Shown here: positions 1-7,338 of the stretch, one piece after another
Layout of the letters: every line of letters begins with the position of its first letter
Numbering within the stretch: position 1 is the stretch's first letter
NCBI GenBank assembly: GCA_021325365.1
Contig: JAJPHF010000054.1
Coordinates: forward strand, 1 to 22,410
Reading direction: 5' to 3'
Length of the DNA stretch: 22,410 nucleotides
Origin: Pseudomonadota bacterium
GTDB lineage: Bacteria; Chloroflexota; UBA6077; JAJPHF01
Translations under genes and position numbers: made by a program
The notes under the pieces: model-generated
What the model was told of the DNA's origin: nothing
Databases searched by the model: none
The model's input: the letters and a program-made list of their open reading frames with translations, nothing else

Positions 1-114
1 CCGCGACTATGTCCCGGCACCAAGGAAGCGCCTGCTCCGCGCACCGCCCGGCGGCCTGACGTCCCCGCCGGGACCACCCGGTGCCTGACGGACCGCGCTG
101 GCGGAGAGTGACAC

Positions 115-428
115 TGAATCCGGCGCTGGAGTTCCCTTACTCCCTCGCCCTCTGGGAGAGGGTCGGGGTGAGGGCGTCCTACTCCCTCGCCCTCTGGGAG
201 AGGGTCGGGGTGAGGGCGCGCCCCGGTAAGCGCACCGCCGAGCCGGATCGAGCACGACTCCCGCGCCCGGCGCCCAGGCACGCCCCCGCCCCGCCCGACC
301 CACCGGGCCGGGGGCCGCCACCACCCCACGCGCGCGCCCCATCGGGGCGCGCGCCGGCTGCGCCTGCCCGCAACCCAAAATCTGCCCCACAAAGGAGCAC
401 CGTTTGATCGTTCCTCGGCAAATTCATC
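115..428 (+). repeat. Left copy of a dispersed repeat, inverted partner at 22141-22410
   Basis: Read against the reverse complement of the right end of the window, this stretch matches almost base for base from TGAATCCGGCGCTGG (115) to CTCGGCAAAT (about 423). The main difference is one extra 42-bp REP-like unit here. It contains a perfect 11-bp stem with a 3-nt loop (330-340/344-354). Past this hairpin comes a less GC-rich tail with an AAAGGAG ribosome-binding motif (391-397) and a TTG codon at 404 opening the peptide MIVPRQI, and the same peptide opens the right copy. After that the copies diverge. It could be a non-autonomous element or a duplicated 5' region. No coding gene is claimed. Confidence 0.85.
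138..218. repeat. Two tandem 39-bp REP-like palindromic units
   Basis: Two identical 39-bp units (138-176 and 180-218) begin TACTCCCTCGCCCTCTGGG and end GGTCGGGGTGAGGGCG, separated by TCC. Each is an imperfect palindrome: CCCTC-type sequence on the left and GAGGG-type on the right. Units of this kind are scattered through many GC-rich genomes and give spurious translations such as LTPTLSQ and LALWERVGVRA. The right arm of the window has one unit instead of two. Confidence 0.9.
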
Positions 429-465
429 GGGACGGCCGCCCCCGGCTCCGCGGGCCCCGGCGCCG

Positions 466-498
466 CCCGCTCCCCCCTTTCCCCTATCGGGGAGCGGG
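466..498. other. 10-bp perfect hairpin between repeat and first gene
   Basis: CCCGCTCCCC (466-475) pairs with GGGGAGCGGG (489-498) around a 13-nt loop. It lies after the repeat's TTG start and before the -10 box of the molybdoenzyme gene, so it could end read-through from the repeat. There is no T tract, so terminator function is only an inference. Confidence 0.55.
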
Positions 499-553
499 GG
501 GCCCTGGGGGGAGAGGGATCCCCCCCTCATCGCGCCGCCCCCCTGGCCCGCGC

Positions 554-559
554 TACAAT
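554..559 (+). promoter_or_regulatory. Probable -10 box (TACAAT) of the molybdoenzyme gene
   Basis: TACAAT lies in the context CCGCGCTACAAT, 30 nt before the ATG at 590. The context is shared with the boxes at 7299 and 18002. No convincing -35 hexamer is seen at the right distance. Confidence 0.5.
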
Positions 560-589
560 AGGCCGATTCTGCAAGCGCTGGAGGCTGCC

Positions 590-2872
590 ATGTGCGCGCT
601 CGCTCCCGGTCTGGTCCATCCCGAGGCCCCGTCCGAGCACGGGGGCGGCCCCCGCGTCGACGGCGAGCTGAAAGTCAGCGGCCAGATGATGTACTCCGAC
701 GACCTGGCCCTGCCCGGCCTGCTCCACGTCGCCGTCGTCCGCAGCCCCCACCCCCATGCCCGCATCGTCCGCGTCGACACCGACGCGGCGAAGGCCGTGC
801 CGGGCGTCCAGCTCGTGCTCACCGGCGCCGACGTGGCCGCCATCCGCTTCGGCCGCGCCGTCCGCGACGTGCCCATCCTCGCCGTCGACAAGGTTCGCTT
901 CGCCGGCGAGATGGTCGCCGCCGTCGCCGCCGACGACCGCGATGCGGCCGAGGAGGCCGCCGCGCTGATCGAGGTCGAGTACGACGAGCTACCGGCCGTC
1001 TTCGACCCGGTGGCCGCGCTCGCCGACGATGCCCCCGCCGTCCACGACACGCCCTGGGCCTACGCCGGCGCCGCCCGCAAGGAAGACGCCCCGCGCAACC
1101 TGATGGGCCGCGCCACGGGCGGCAACGGCGACATCGAGGCCGCGCTCGCCGCGTCCGACCGCGTCTTCGAGCACACCTTCCGCACCCAGGCCCACCACCA
1201 GGGCTACATCGAGCCCCACTCGGCCACCGTCTACGCCGCCCCCGACGGCAGCGTGCAGATCTGGTCGTGCAACAAGTCGCCCTACCGCCTGCGCGAGCAG
1301 CTCGCCGCCGCCTTCGACATCCCCATCGAGCAGATCACCGCCCACTCGCCCGCCATCGGCGGCGACTTCGGCGGCAAGGGCTCGCCGATGGACATGCCCC
1401 TCTGCTACGAGCTGTCGCGCCGCACCGGCCGCCCCGTGCGCATGACCCGCCGCTACGCCGAGGAGCTGATGGCCGCCGGCCCGCGCCACGCCTCCATCTC
1501 CCGCGTGCGCGTCGGCGTCACCCACGACGGCCGCCTCCAGGCGTTCGACATGCACACCTGGTTCAACGGCGGCGCCTACGCCGGCTTCCGCCCCAACGTC
1601 AACTTCTCGGCGCTCGCCGCCACCAGCTACCGTATCCCCGCCATCCGCGTGGTGGCCGACCGCGTCTACACGAACCAGGTGCCCGGCGGCAACGCCCGCA
1701 CCCCCGGCGCCCCGCAGATGTGCTTCGCCGTCGAGGCGATGCTCGACCTGGTGGCCCGCGCGCTGGGCATCGAGCCGCTCACCTTCCGCCGCAACAACCT
1801 TCTGCGCCCCGGCGAGGCCAATCCCTTCGGCGAGGAGTACGTCGAGGTGCGCGCGCTGGAGACGCTCGACGCCGCCGAGGCCGCCTACAAGCCCGTCTTC
1901 CCCCACGACGCGCCGCCCACCGTGCGCTTCGGCCGCGGCGTCGCCGTCTACGACCGCCCCACCCACCCGGCCGCCCCCACCAGCATCCGCCTGGTGCTCC
2001 AGCCCGGCGGCACGGTCGAGGCGCAGATCCCGCAGATGGAGACGGGCACCGGCTCCCACACGATCATCCGCCGTGTGGTCGCCGAGGGCGTCGGCCTCGC
2101 CCGCGAGCGGGTGACCATCCGCTACGTCGGCACGGCCAACCTGCCCTTCGACTCGGGCGTGGGCGGCAGCCGCGTGACGGTGGCGGCTTCCGAGGCGGCG
2201 CACCGGGCGGCGGTGCAGTTCCGCGATCTGCTCGCCGCGCGCGCCGCCCAGGCGCTCGGCGTCCCCGAGTCCCAGGTGGAGCTACGCGGCGACGCCTGGG
2301 CCGACCGCGCGAGCGGCCGCACGGTGACGCTCGCGGCGCTGGCCCAGGCGGCTGCCCAGGCCGGCGCCCCGCTCGAGGCGGTAGTCGACACGCGCCAGGG
2401 CGGCCACGACGACCACCACGGCCACCCGACCAGCTACTGCGTGCAGATCGCCCAGGTGGGCGTGGACGTGGAGACCGGCCAGGTGTCGCTCTACGAGCTG
2501 CTGACCGTCATCGACGTCGCCGAGATCCTCGACCCGCTCACCCACCAGTGCCAGATCGACGGCGGCGTGGGCATGGGCATCGGCTACGCGCTCACCGAGG
2601 ACCTGGCGATCGAGGACGGCCGCGTGACCGCCACCCACATGGGCGAGTACAAGCTGCCCGCCATGCCCGACGTGGGCACCTCGCGCACGGTGCTGGTCAC
2701 CGGCGGCCGGGGCATCGGCGCCCGCAACGTGAAGGCGATCGGGGAGATCCCGAACGTGCCCACCGCCGCGGCCATCGCCAACGCCGTGGCCGACGCCGTC
2801 GGCGTGCGCATCGACTCGCTGCCCGTCACGGCCGAGAAGGTGCAGCGCGCCCTCGCCGCCGCCCGCGCCTAG
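590..2872 (+). CDS. Xanthine dehydrogenase/CO dehydrogenase-family molybdopterin-binding subunit
   Basis: This is the large, Mo-pterin-binding subunit of a molybdenum hydroxylase (760 aa), the type that hydroxylates purines, aldehydes or CO in the cytoplasm. The N-terminal a/b hammerhead domain covers roughly residues 20-145. The Mo-pterin signature GGDFGGK is at 257-263, and the usual RGPG loop reads NARTPGAPQ. A C-terminal segment IGEIPNVPTAAAIANAV places Glu719 at the catalytic glutamate position. The frame is open from 404, but the ATG at 590 has GGAGG five bases upstream and sits just after a -10 box, so it is preferred. The small [2Fe-2S] and FAD subunits that normally accompany this protein are absent on both sides. 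The substrate cannot be read from the sequence. The family call is firm, the specificity unknown. Confidence 0.9.
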   Translation: MCALAPGLVHPEAPSEHGGGPRVDGELKVSGQMMYSDDLALPGLLHVAVVRSPHPHARIVRVDTDAAKAVPGVQLVLTGADVAAIRFGRAVRDVPILAVDKVRFAGEMVAAVAADDRDAAEEAAALIEVEYDELPAVFDPVAALADDAPAVHDTPWAYAGAARKEDAPRNLMGRATGGNGDIEAALAASDRVFEHTFRTQAHHQGYIEPHSATVYAAPDGSVQIWSCNKSPYRLREQLAAAFDIPIEQITAHSPAIGGDFGGKGSPMDMPLCYELSRRTGRPVRMTRRYAEELMAAGPRHASISRVRVGVTHDGRLQAFDMHTWFNGGAYAGFRPNVNFSALAATSYRIPAIRVVADRVYTNQVPGGNARTPGAPQMCFAVEAMLDLVARALGIEPLTFRRNNLLRPGEANPFGEEYVEVRALETLDAAEAAYKPVFPHDAPPTVRFGRGVAVYDRPTHPAAPTSIRLVLQPGGTVEAQIPQMETGTGSHTIIRRVVAEGVGLARERVTIRYVGTANLPFDSGVGGSRVTVAASEAAHRAAVQFRDLLAARAAQALGVPESQVELRGDAWADRASGRTVTLAALAQAAAQAGAPLEAVVDTRQGGHDDHHGHPTSYCVQIAQVGVDVETGQVSLYELLTVIDVAEILDPLTHQCQIDGGVGMGIGYALTEDLAIEDGRVTATHMGEYKLPAMPDVGTSRTVLVTGGRGIGARNVKAIGEIPNVPTAAAIANAVADAVGVRIDSLPVTAEKVQRALAAARA

Positions 2873-2888
2873 CCCGCACCCCCAGGAC

Positions 2889-2973
2889 GGGGGTGCAGGG
2901 GAGCGCCCCTGCCGGGGGCTTGCTCCCCGTCCTCTCCGGGGGGGCAGGGGGGCTCCCCTGCCCGGGGGGCTTG
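2889..2973. repeat. Two related GC-rich hairpin repeats
   Basis: Two similar units (2889-2922 and 2938-2973) share the frame G-tract, GCAGGGG-loop-CCCCTGC, G-tract, CTTG. Each holds a perfect 7-bp stem with a 4-nt loop (2895-2912 and 2944-2961). They lie between the molybdoenzyme stop and the next gene. They may end or stabilise the upstream transcript, or be another REP-like family. Confidence 0.75.
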
Positions 2974-3031
2974 GGGAGTGTCCCCCCAACCCCACTATCC
3001 TCCTCTACCGGCGACCCGCCAGGGAGGCGAA

Positions 3032-4141
3032 ATGGGCTACTCGGTCTTCCGGCCGCTCGGCGTCACCCATCACGTGCCGCGCCGCGCCTACAACGGCTAC
3101 ACGCTGTTCACCACGCTCGGCGGCGGCACCACCTACCTGATCGACATGCAGGGACGGGTAGTCCATCTCTGGCGCCCGGAGCTGCCGCCGTACTACGGCT
3201 ACTTCCTCGACGACGGGCGCCTGCTGAGCAGCCTGAAGCTGCCCGAGACGACCGTCACGTTCGGCGGCGCGCACGGCGCGGTGGCCGAGCTGGACTGGGA
3301 CGGCCGCATCCTCTGGCGCTACGACGACCCCGCCCTCCACCACGATCACGCCCGCCTGCAGAACGGCAACACGATGGTGCTGCGCTGGGCGCCGGTGCCG
3401 CCCGAGATCGCGCGCCGCGTGGCCGGCGGCCAGCCCGACACGGAGGCCGAGGGCGGCCTCATGTGGGGCGACGAGCTGCAGGAGGTCACGCCCACCGGCG
3501 AGGTCGTCTGGCACTGGCGCAGCTACGAGGTGTTCGACCCCGACGCGGATAGCATCTGCCCGCTGGAGTTCCGCCACGAATGGAGTCATTGCAACGCCGT
3601 CGAAGAGCTGCGCGATGGCTCGCTTGCGCTCAGCTTCCGCTACCTGAACACCGTCGGCATCCTCGACCGCGCCACGGGCCGCTTCCGCTGGCAGTGGGGG
3701 CGCGGCGAGCTGTCGCACCAGCACGACCCGACGGAGCTAGCCAACGGCAACCTGCTGATCTTCGACAACGGCATCCACCGCATCGGCAGCGCCGACCGCT
3801 CGCGCGCCGTGGAGGTCGATCCGCGCACGAACGAGATCGTCTGGCAATACGTGGCAAACCCCGAGTCGTCGCTGTACAGTCGAAACATCAGCAGCGCGCA
3901 GCGGCTGCCGAACGGCAACACGCTGCTCTGCGAGGGCGACTGCGGGCGGCTGCTGGAGGTGACCCGCGACGGCGAGGTGGTGTGGGAGTACCACAACCCG
4001 TTCTTCTTCGACGCGCCGCTGGGCCGCGTGAACCGCATGTTTCGCGCCCACCGCTACGGGCCTGACCACCCCGCCTTCGCCGGGCGCACGCTCGACCCCG
4101 CCGCCCACGCCTGGCTGAATCGCGCGTACGGACTGATGTAG
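3032..4141 (+). CDS. Arylsulfotransferase (ASST)-like beta-propeller protein
   Basis: This 369-aa protein resembles the Arylsulfotransferase families, which move sulfate between aryl esters and phenols through a sulfo-histidine. The N-terminus (YNGYTLFTTLGGGTTYLID, then GRVVHLW) and repeated blade motifs (HDHARLQNGNT, HDPTELANGNLLIFDNG, QRLPNGNTLLCEGD) are typical of the bacterial ASST propeller. Histidines in HEWSHCNAV and SHQHDP are candidates for the active site, but I cannot assign the catalytic one. An in-frame GTG at 2978 is possible, but the ATG at 3032 has AGGGAGG (3021-3027) before it and gives the family-like N-terminus. No signal peptide is seen, unlike periplasmic enterobacterial AssT. 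Its stop abuts the next gene, so the two are probably co-transcribed. Real sulfotransferase activity is unproven for this subfamily. Confidence 0.82.
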   Translation: MGYSVFRPLGVTHHVPRRAYNGYTLFTTLGGGTTYLIDMQGRVVHLWRPELPPYYGYFLDDGRLLSSLKLPETTVTFGGAHGAVAELDWDGRILWRYDDPALHHDHARLQNGNTMVLRWAPVPPEIARRVAGGQPDTEAEGGLMWGDELQEVTPTGEVVWHWRSYEVFDPDADSICPLEFRHEWSHCNAVEELRDGSLALSFRYLNTVGILDRATGRFRWQWGRGELSHQHDPTELANGNLLIFDNGIHRIGSADRSRAVEVDPRTNEIVWQYVANPESSLYSRNISSAQRLPNGNTLLCEGDCGRLLEVTRDGEVVWEYHNPFFFDAPLGRVNRMFRAHRYGPDHPAFAGRTLDPAAHAWLNRAYGLM

Positions 4142-5539
4142 TTGCGTCCGATCCTGCTGCTGTTTCTCGGCCTGACCGTCGCGCTCCTGACTGCGGCCCC
4201 CGGCGCCCGCACGACCGTCGCGCAACAGACATCGCCCACCGACGAGGGCGCCCAGCCCCAGGTCGACGAGGCGGCCTGGCTGGAGCTGCAAGACTGGGTG
4301 AGCCAGCTGCGCGGCCTGCCGCTCTTGCGGCCGGTGCCGCTCGTGCAGCTCGACCCCGACGCCTTCCACGCCCGCCAGGCCGAGATCTACCGCGCCTACC
4401 TCGACCCGGCCGACCTGGAGCGCACCCAGCGGCTACTCGTGGGGCTCGGCCTGCTCGATCCGGACGACGACCTGGTCAGCATCATGGTCGACCTGTACAG
4501 CGCGCTGCCGATCGGCTTCTACGACTCGCTCGACGGCACCATCTACGCCCGCGCGAGCGCCGACCCGAACGGTCCGCTGGAGCGCGTGACCCTGGCCCAC
4601 GAGTTCACCCACGCGCTGCAAGACCAGCACTTCGGCATCCAGCGCCTGTATCAGCAGGGACCGCCGAACGCCGACCGCGACCAGGCGATCAACGCGCTGG
4701 TCGAGGGCGACGCCCTCATCGTGCAGGAGATGTACGCCGCCACGACCCAGCCCGACTCGCCCGAGGAGCAGGTGGCCCAGGCGCAGGTCTACCAGCAGAC
4801 GCTCCAGCAGGTGTACGACGAAGCCCGCCGCGCGCTGCCCTTCCCGCTGGAAGCCGTGCCCCAGCCGGTGATGCAGCAGGTCTACACGCCCTATCTGGAC
4901 GGTCCGGGGTTCATCCAGCGCGTCGTCGGCACGCCCGCGCTCACCACCTTCGGCGGCTACGGCCCGGCCGTGGACCCGCTCTTCCGGCGCCCGCCACAGT
5001 CCACCGCCGAGATCCTCCACCCCGAGAAGTACCTGCGCGGCTGGCAGCCGACACGGGTCGAGCTGCCCGACCTATCGGGCGTGCTGGGCGCCGACTGGCG
5101 GCTGCTGCGCGAGCAGGTCATCGGCGAGCTGGACCACCGCTCGCTGCTCGGGCGCGACCTGCCGGCCGACCAAGCCGACGCGGCCGCCGCCGGCTGGGCG
5201 GGCAACCGGGCCGCGGTGCTGGTGGACGACAGCGGGCAGATGGCGACCCTCAGCGCGACCCGCTGGGACGACCCCGATGCAGCCGCCACCTGGGCGGCGG
5301 CGTTCGCCGCGGCTATCGCGGCGCGCTACGGCGACGCCGCGACGCTGCTTTGGGCTGAGCAGGGCCGCCAGATCTGGCAGACCGGCGACCAGGCGATCCT
5401 GCTGGACGTACAGGGCGCTCTCAGCCTCACCGCCCAGGCGCCGACCGTCGCCACCGCCGAGGCCCTCGCCGACGCCGCCCGGGCGCACCGGCACACCGCC
5501 CCCAGCGGCGTGCTTATCCCGCTGCCGGCCCAGCCGTAA
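4142..5539 (+). CDS. Exported HExxH metalloprotease-like protein
   Basis: This 465-aa protein begins with a clear signal peptide (about residues 1-27: RPILLLFLGLTVALL, then a cut near TVAQQ), so it acts outside the membrane. HEFTHALQDQHFG carries a zinc-protease HExxH motif (His153, Glu154, His157). ALVEGDALIVQEMY places Glu188 where gluzincin-type enzymes have their third zinc ligand. The rest resembles no protease family that I can name. The start is a TTG on the base right after the TAG of the arylsulfotransferase gene, and no better start keeps the signal peptide. A strong Shine-Dalgarno is missing, which suggests translational coupling. Function as a secreted peptidase is an inference from the motif. 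Substrate and link to the upstream gene are unknown. Confidence 0.75.
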   Translation: MRPILLLFLGLTVALLTAAPGARTTVAQQTSPTDEGAQPQVDEAAWLELQDWVSQLRGLPLLRPVPLVQLDPDAFHARQAEIYRAYLDPADLERTQRLLVGLGLLDPDDDLVSIMVDLYSALPIGFYDSLDGTIYARASADPNGPLERVTLAHEFTHALQDQHFGIQRLYQQGPPNADRDQAINALVEGDALIVQEMYAATTQPDSPEEQVAQAQVYQQTLQQVYDEARRALPFPLEAVPQPVMQQVYTPYLDGPGFIQRVVGTPALTTFGGYGPAVDPLFRRPPQSTAEILHPEKYLRGWQPTRVELPDLSGVLGADWRLLREQVIGELDHRSLLGRDLPADQADAAAAGWAGNRAAVLVDDSGQMATLSATRWDDPDAAATWAAAFAAAIAARYGDAATLLWAEQGRQIWQTGDQAILLDVQGALSLTAQAPTVATAEALADAARAHRHTAPSGVLIPLPAQP

Positions 5540-5541
5540 CT

Positions 5542-5559
5542 TCCCCCGTGGATGGGGGA
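5542..5559. terminator. Short hairpin between convergent genes
   Basis: TCCCCC (5542-5547) pairs with GGGGGA (5554-5559) around GTGGAT, 3 nt past the stop of the HEFTH gene and before the convergent small gene. There is no T tract, so termination is likely but weakly supported. Confidence 0.45.
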
Positions 5560-5616
5560 CCCAGCCGGCGCCCCCTCATGCGGCCATCCCCGCACACTCG
5601 GACTGCGGGAAGCGCC

Positions 5617-5832
5617 TCACAGGCGCAACGCGCCGCCCCGCCTGGCACTGGACGGCTCCGGAGAGCACTGGTCCGCGGGGCGGGCGTAGGCGGCCGGCGT
5701 ACCGTCCGCGTCGCGGAGAACGATGTCCCCGCTGCGCGCCGAGCCGGTCGGTTCGACCAGCTCCCATACGCCAGGAGGCTGCTTGCGCAGCAAGTGGACG
5801 ATTTGTGTGACGACGCCAGTGTCCTCGGCCAT
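5617..5832 (-). CDS. Small hypothetical protein (71 aa)
   Basis: I do not recognise this protein. It starts MAEDTGVVTQIVHLLRKQPP, continues with a VWELVEPTGS segment and an acidic DIVLRDADGTPAAYARP segment, and ends in a low-complexity Arg/Ala tail. No membrane segment or signal peptide is visible. The balanced composition of the first 50 residues, compared with Arg/Pro-rich readings of the other frames, is the main reason to accept it. GGGGA lies about 6-7 nt before the ATG. It is convergent with the HEFTH gene and divergent from the YceI gene. It may be a false call if the downstream half is non-coding. Confidence 0.5.
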   Translation of the reverse strand: MAEDTGVVTQIVHLLRKQPPGVWELVEPTGSARSGDIVLRDADGTPAAYARPADQCSPEPSSARRGGALRL

Positions 5833-6198
5833 AGCTAGTCCCCGTCGCGTGGCTGCCCCCTCTCTTACTAACCACGGTAAGCCGGGAGACTCGGCGCCGC
5901 CCAGGGGGCGTACCCCTGAATGCGGCGGGTGTGATCCCCCTGTGATCGCGAGTCGTTACGAGCGGCTCGCTCGTTCGCCGCGCCCGCAGCTAACCTCCAC
6001 AGGATCGCCACACGCAATCCCCAGTTGGCCTCGCTAATGATTGCTATGCTCTTCGGTGAGGGCCTGCGCTCGCGGTGGCGCCTGACGGCGGGAATCGCGA
6101 TAGCCTCGTGGCCCGGCCGGCGTAACTGTTCGCGGTACTTGAGAGCGAGCCACATCAACCACGGCCGACTGGGGCCGTGTCGAAACAAAGGAGCACGG
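5833..6198. other. Divergent intergenic region with hairpins and a spaced TGTGATC repeat
   Basis: No gene is supported here. It contains CAGGGG/CCCCTG (5902-5907/5913-5918), ACGAGC/GCTCGT (5958-5963/5969-5974) and, near the lipoprotein start, CACGGCC/GGCCGTG (6160-6166/6173-6179). TGTGATC occurs twice, 11 bp apart (5930-5936 and 5941-5947). A TATGCT at 6045-6050 is a possible -10 for the lipoprotein gene, without a well-spaced -35. Confidence 0.6.
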
Positions 6199-7014
6199 GT
6201 GTTCAGAGGGACCACGTTGGGATTGACGTTCACGCCGCTGGTGTTGGCGCTCGGGCTACTGGGCGCTGCGTGCAGCAGCAGTAGCGCGCCGCCAGCCGCG
6301 CCCGCGGGGCGCGCCCCCGCGGCGAGCGCGTCCACAAGCGACCAGACGCCGCCCACGAGCGCTGCCACGAACGCCCAGACGCCGGCGGCGAGCGCGTCCG
6401 GCGGCGCGCCGGCGGACGCGCTCACGTCGGCCGGCGCGCTACGCTTCGTCTTCGCGCCCGGCAGCGAGGCCCGCTACCGCGCGCGCGAGCAGTTCGTGGG
6501 CGCGCCTCTCCCCAACGATGCCATTGGCGCCACCAACGCGGTAGACGGGCAGATCGTCGTCGACACAGCGCACAACGTTGTGCCCGACGCCTCGCGGGTA
6601 ACCGTGGACCTGCGCTCGCTGCAGAGCGACCAGCGCCAGCGCGACCAGTACATCCAGCAGAACACGCTGCAGACCGCGCAGTACCCGACGGCTGAGTTCG
6701 TGCCCATCGAAGTGCGTGGCCTGCCCACGCCGCTCCCGGCCTCAGGCGCGCTCACCTTCCAGCTCGCGGGCGATCTGACGGTCCACGGCGTGACGCGCCC
6801 AGTCGTCTGGGACGTGCAGGCGCAGTTGGACGGTGGCACTGCCAGCGGCACCGCCACGACGCCGGTCACGCTCGCCGACTTCGGCATGGCGAAGCCCAGC
6901 GTCGCGCGCATCATGAGCATCGACGACACGATCGTGCTGGAACTGGACTTCCAGATGGCCAGCGCCCCCGCCGCCTCCGACATGAGCCGCGCCGACAGCC
7001 CGCGCGGCACCTGA
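6199..7014 (+). CDS. YceI-domain lipoprotein
   Basis: The product is a 271-aa exported lipoprotein with a C-terminal YceI domain, a lipocalin-like fold that in characterised members binds isoprenoid-type lipids. The signal peptide ends in LGLLGAAC, giving lipidated Cys25. A Ser/Ala/Pro/Thr-rich linker runs to about residue 75. The YceI domain (about 78-258) shows the typical order VDGQIVVDTAHNVVPDASRV, QNTLQTAQYPTAEF, GDLTVHGVTRPVVWDV and a final IDDTIVLELDFQM strand. The reading frame is open from 6025, but the GTG at 6199 is chosen because AAAGGAG lies at 6187-6193 and the signal peptide begins there. It is a single gene with a hairpin just behind it. The natural ligand is unknown. A role in envelope lipid or redox stress is a family-level guess. 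Confidence 0.88.
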   Translation: MFRGTTLGLTFTPLVLALGLLGAACSSSSAPPAAPAGRAPAASASTSDQTPPTSAATNAQTPAASASGGAPADALTSAGALRFVFAPGSEARYRAREQFVGAPLPNDAIGATNAVDGQIVVDTAHNVVPDASRVTVDLRSLQSDQRQRDQYIQQNTLQTAQYPTAEFVPIEVRGLPTPLPASGALTFQLAGDLTVHGVTRPVVWDVQAQLDGGTASGTATTPVTLADFGMAKPSVARIMSIDDTIVLELDFQMASAPAASDMSRADSPRGT

Positions 7015-7024
7015 GTCGAGCCAC

Positions 7025-7065
7025 GCGGTGGAGGGGCCTGCTGCTGTGAGCAAGCTCTCCACCGC
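7025..7065. terminator. 9-bp stem behind the YceI gene
   Basis: GCGGTGGAG (7025-7033) pairs with CTCCACCGC (7057-7065) across a 23-nt loop, beginning 11 nt after the YceI stop. There is no T tract. A terminator is likely from position. Confidence 0.5.
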
Positions 7066-7338
7066 GCGCGGCTCCTACCGCAGGGAACTGAGAATACGAG
7101 AGTATGACGAAGGGACTGGCGGGCCAGGCTGGGCGATCCAGACCAAGCGACTCATCAGCGAGGCGGACGCTGCCGCTCCCCGCAGAACCCGCCTCTCGTC
7201 GCCGGCCAGATTCCCCACGAGCACTCGGAAGGGCCTCCTCCGAGTGGACCGTGGCAGACGCGTTCCGAAAACCGGGGACGGTCCTCGGCGATCCGCGCTA
7301 CAATCCAGTACTCCGATGCTTGCCAGGGTGGCTATCCC
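7066..7338 (+). promoter_or_regulatory. Upstream region of the carboxypeptidase gene with -10 box
   Basis: No gene is supported. TACAAT at 7299-7304 in the context CCGCGCTACAAT lies 34 nt before the GTG start at 7339 and matches the box before the molybdoenzyme gene. No good -35 is seen. The remainder shows nothing I can name. Confidence 0.5.

Noticed and set aside
7..427. Overlapping open frames across the left repeat on both strands, and similar frames at 22034-22388
   Set aside because: They are translations of the REP-like unit and GC-rich DNA (LTPTLSQ, LALWERVGVRA type peptides), well known as spurious genes.
592..3552. A 986-codon plus-strand frame
   Set aside because: It is extremely Arg/Pro-rich, runs through the end of one real gene and into the next in the wrong frame, and has no family motif.
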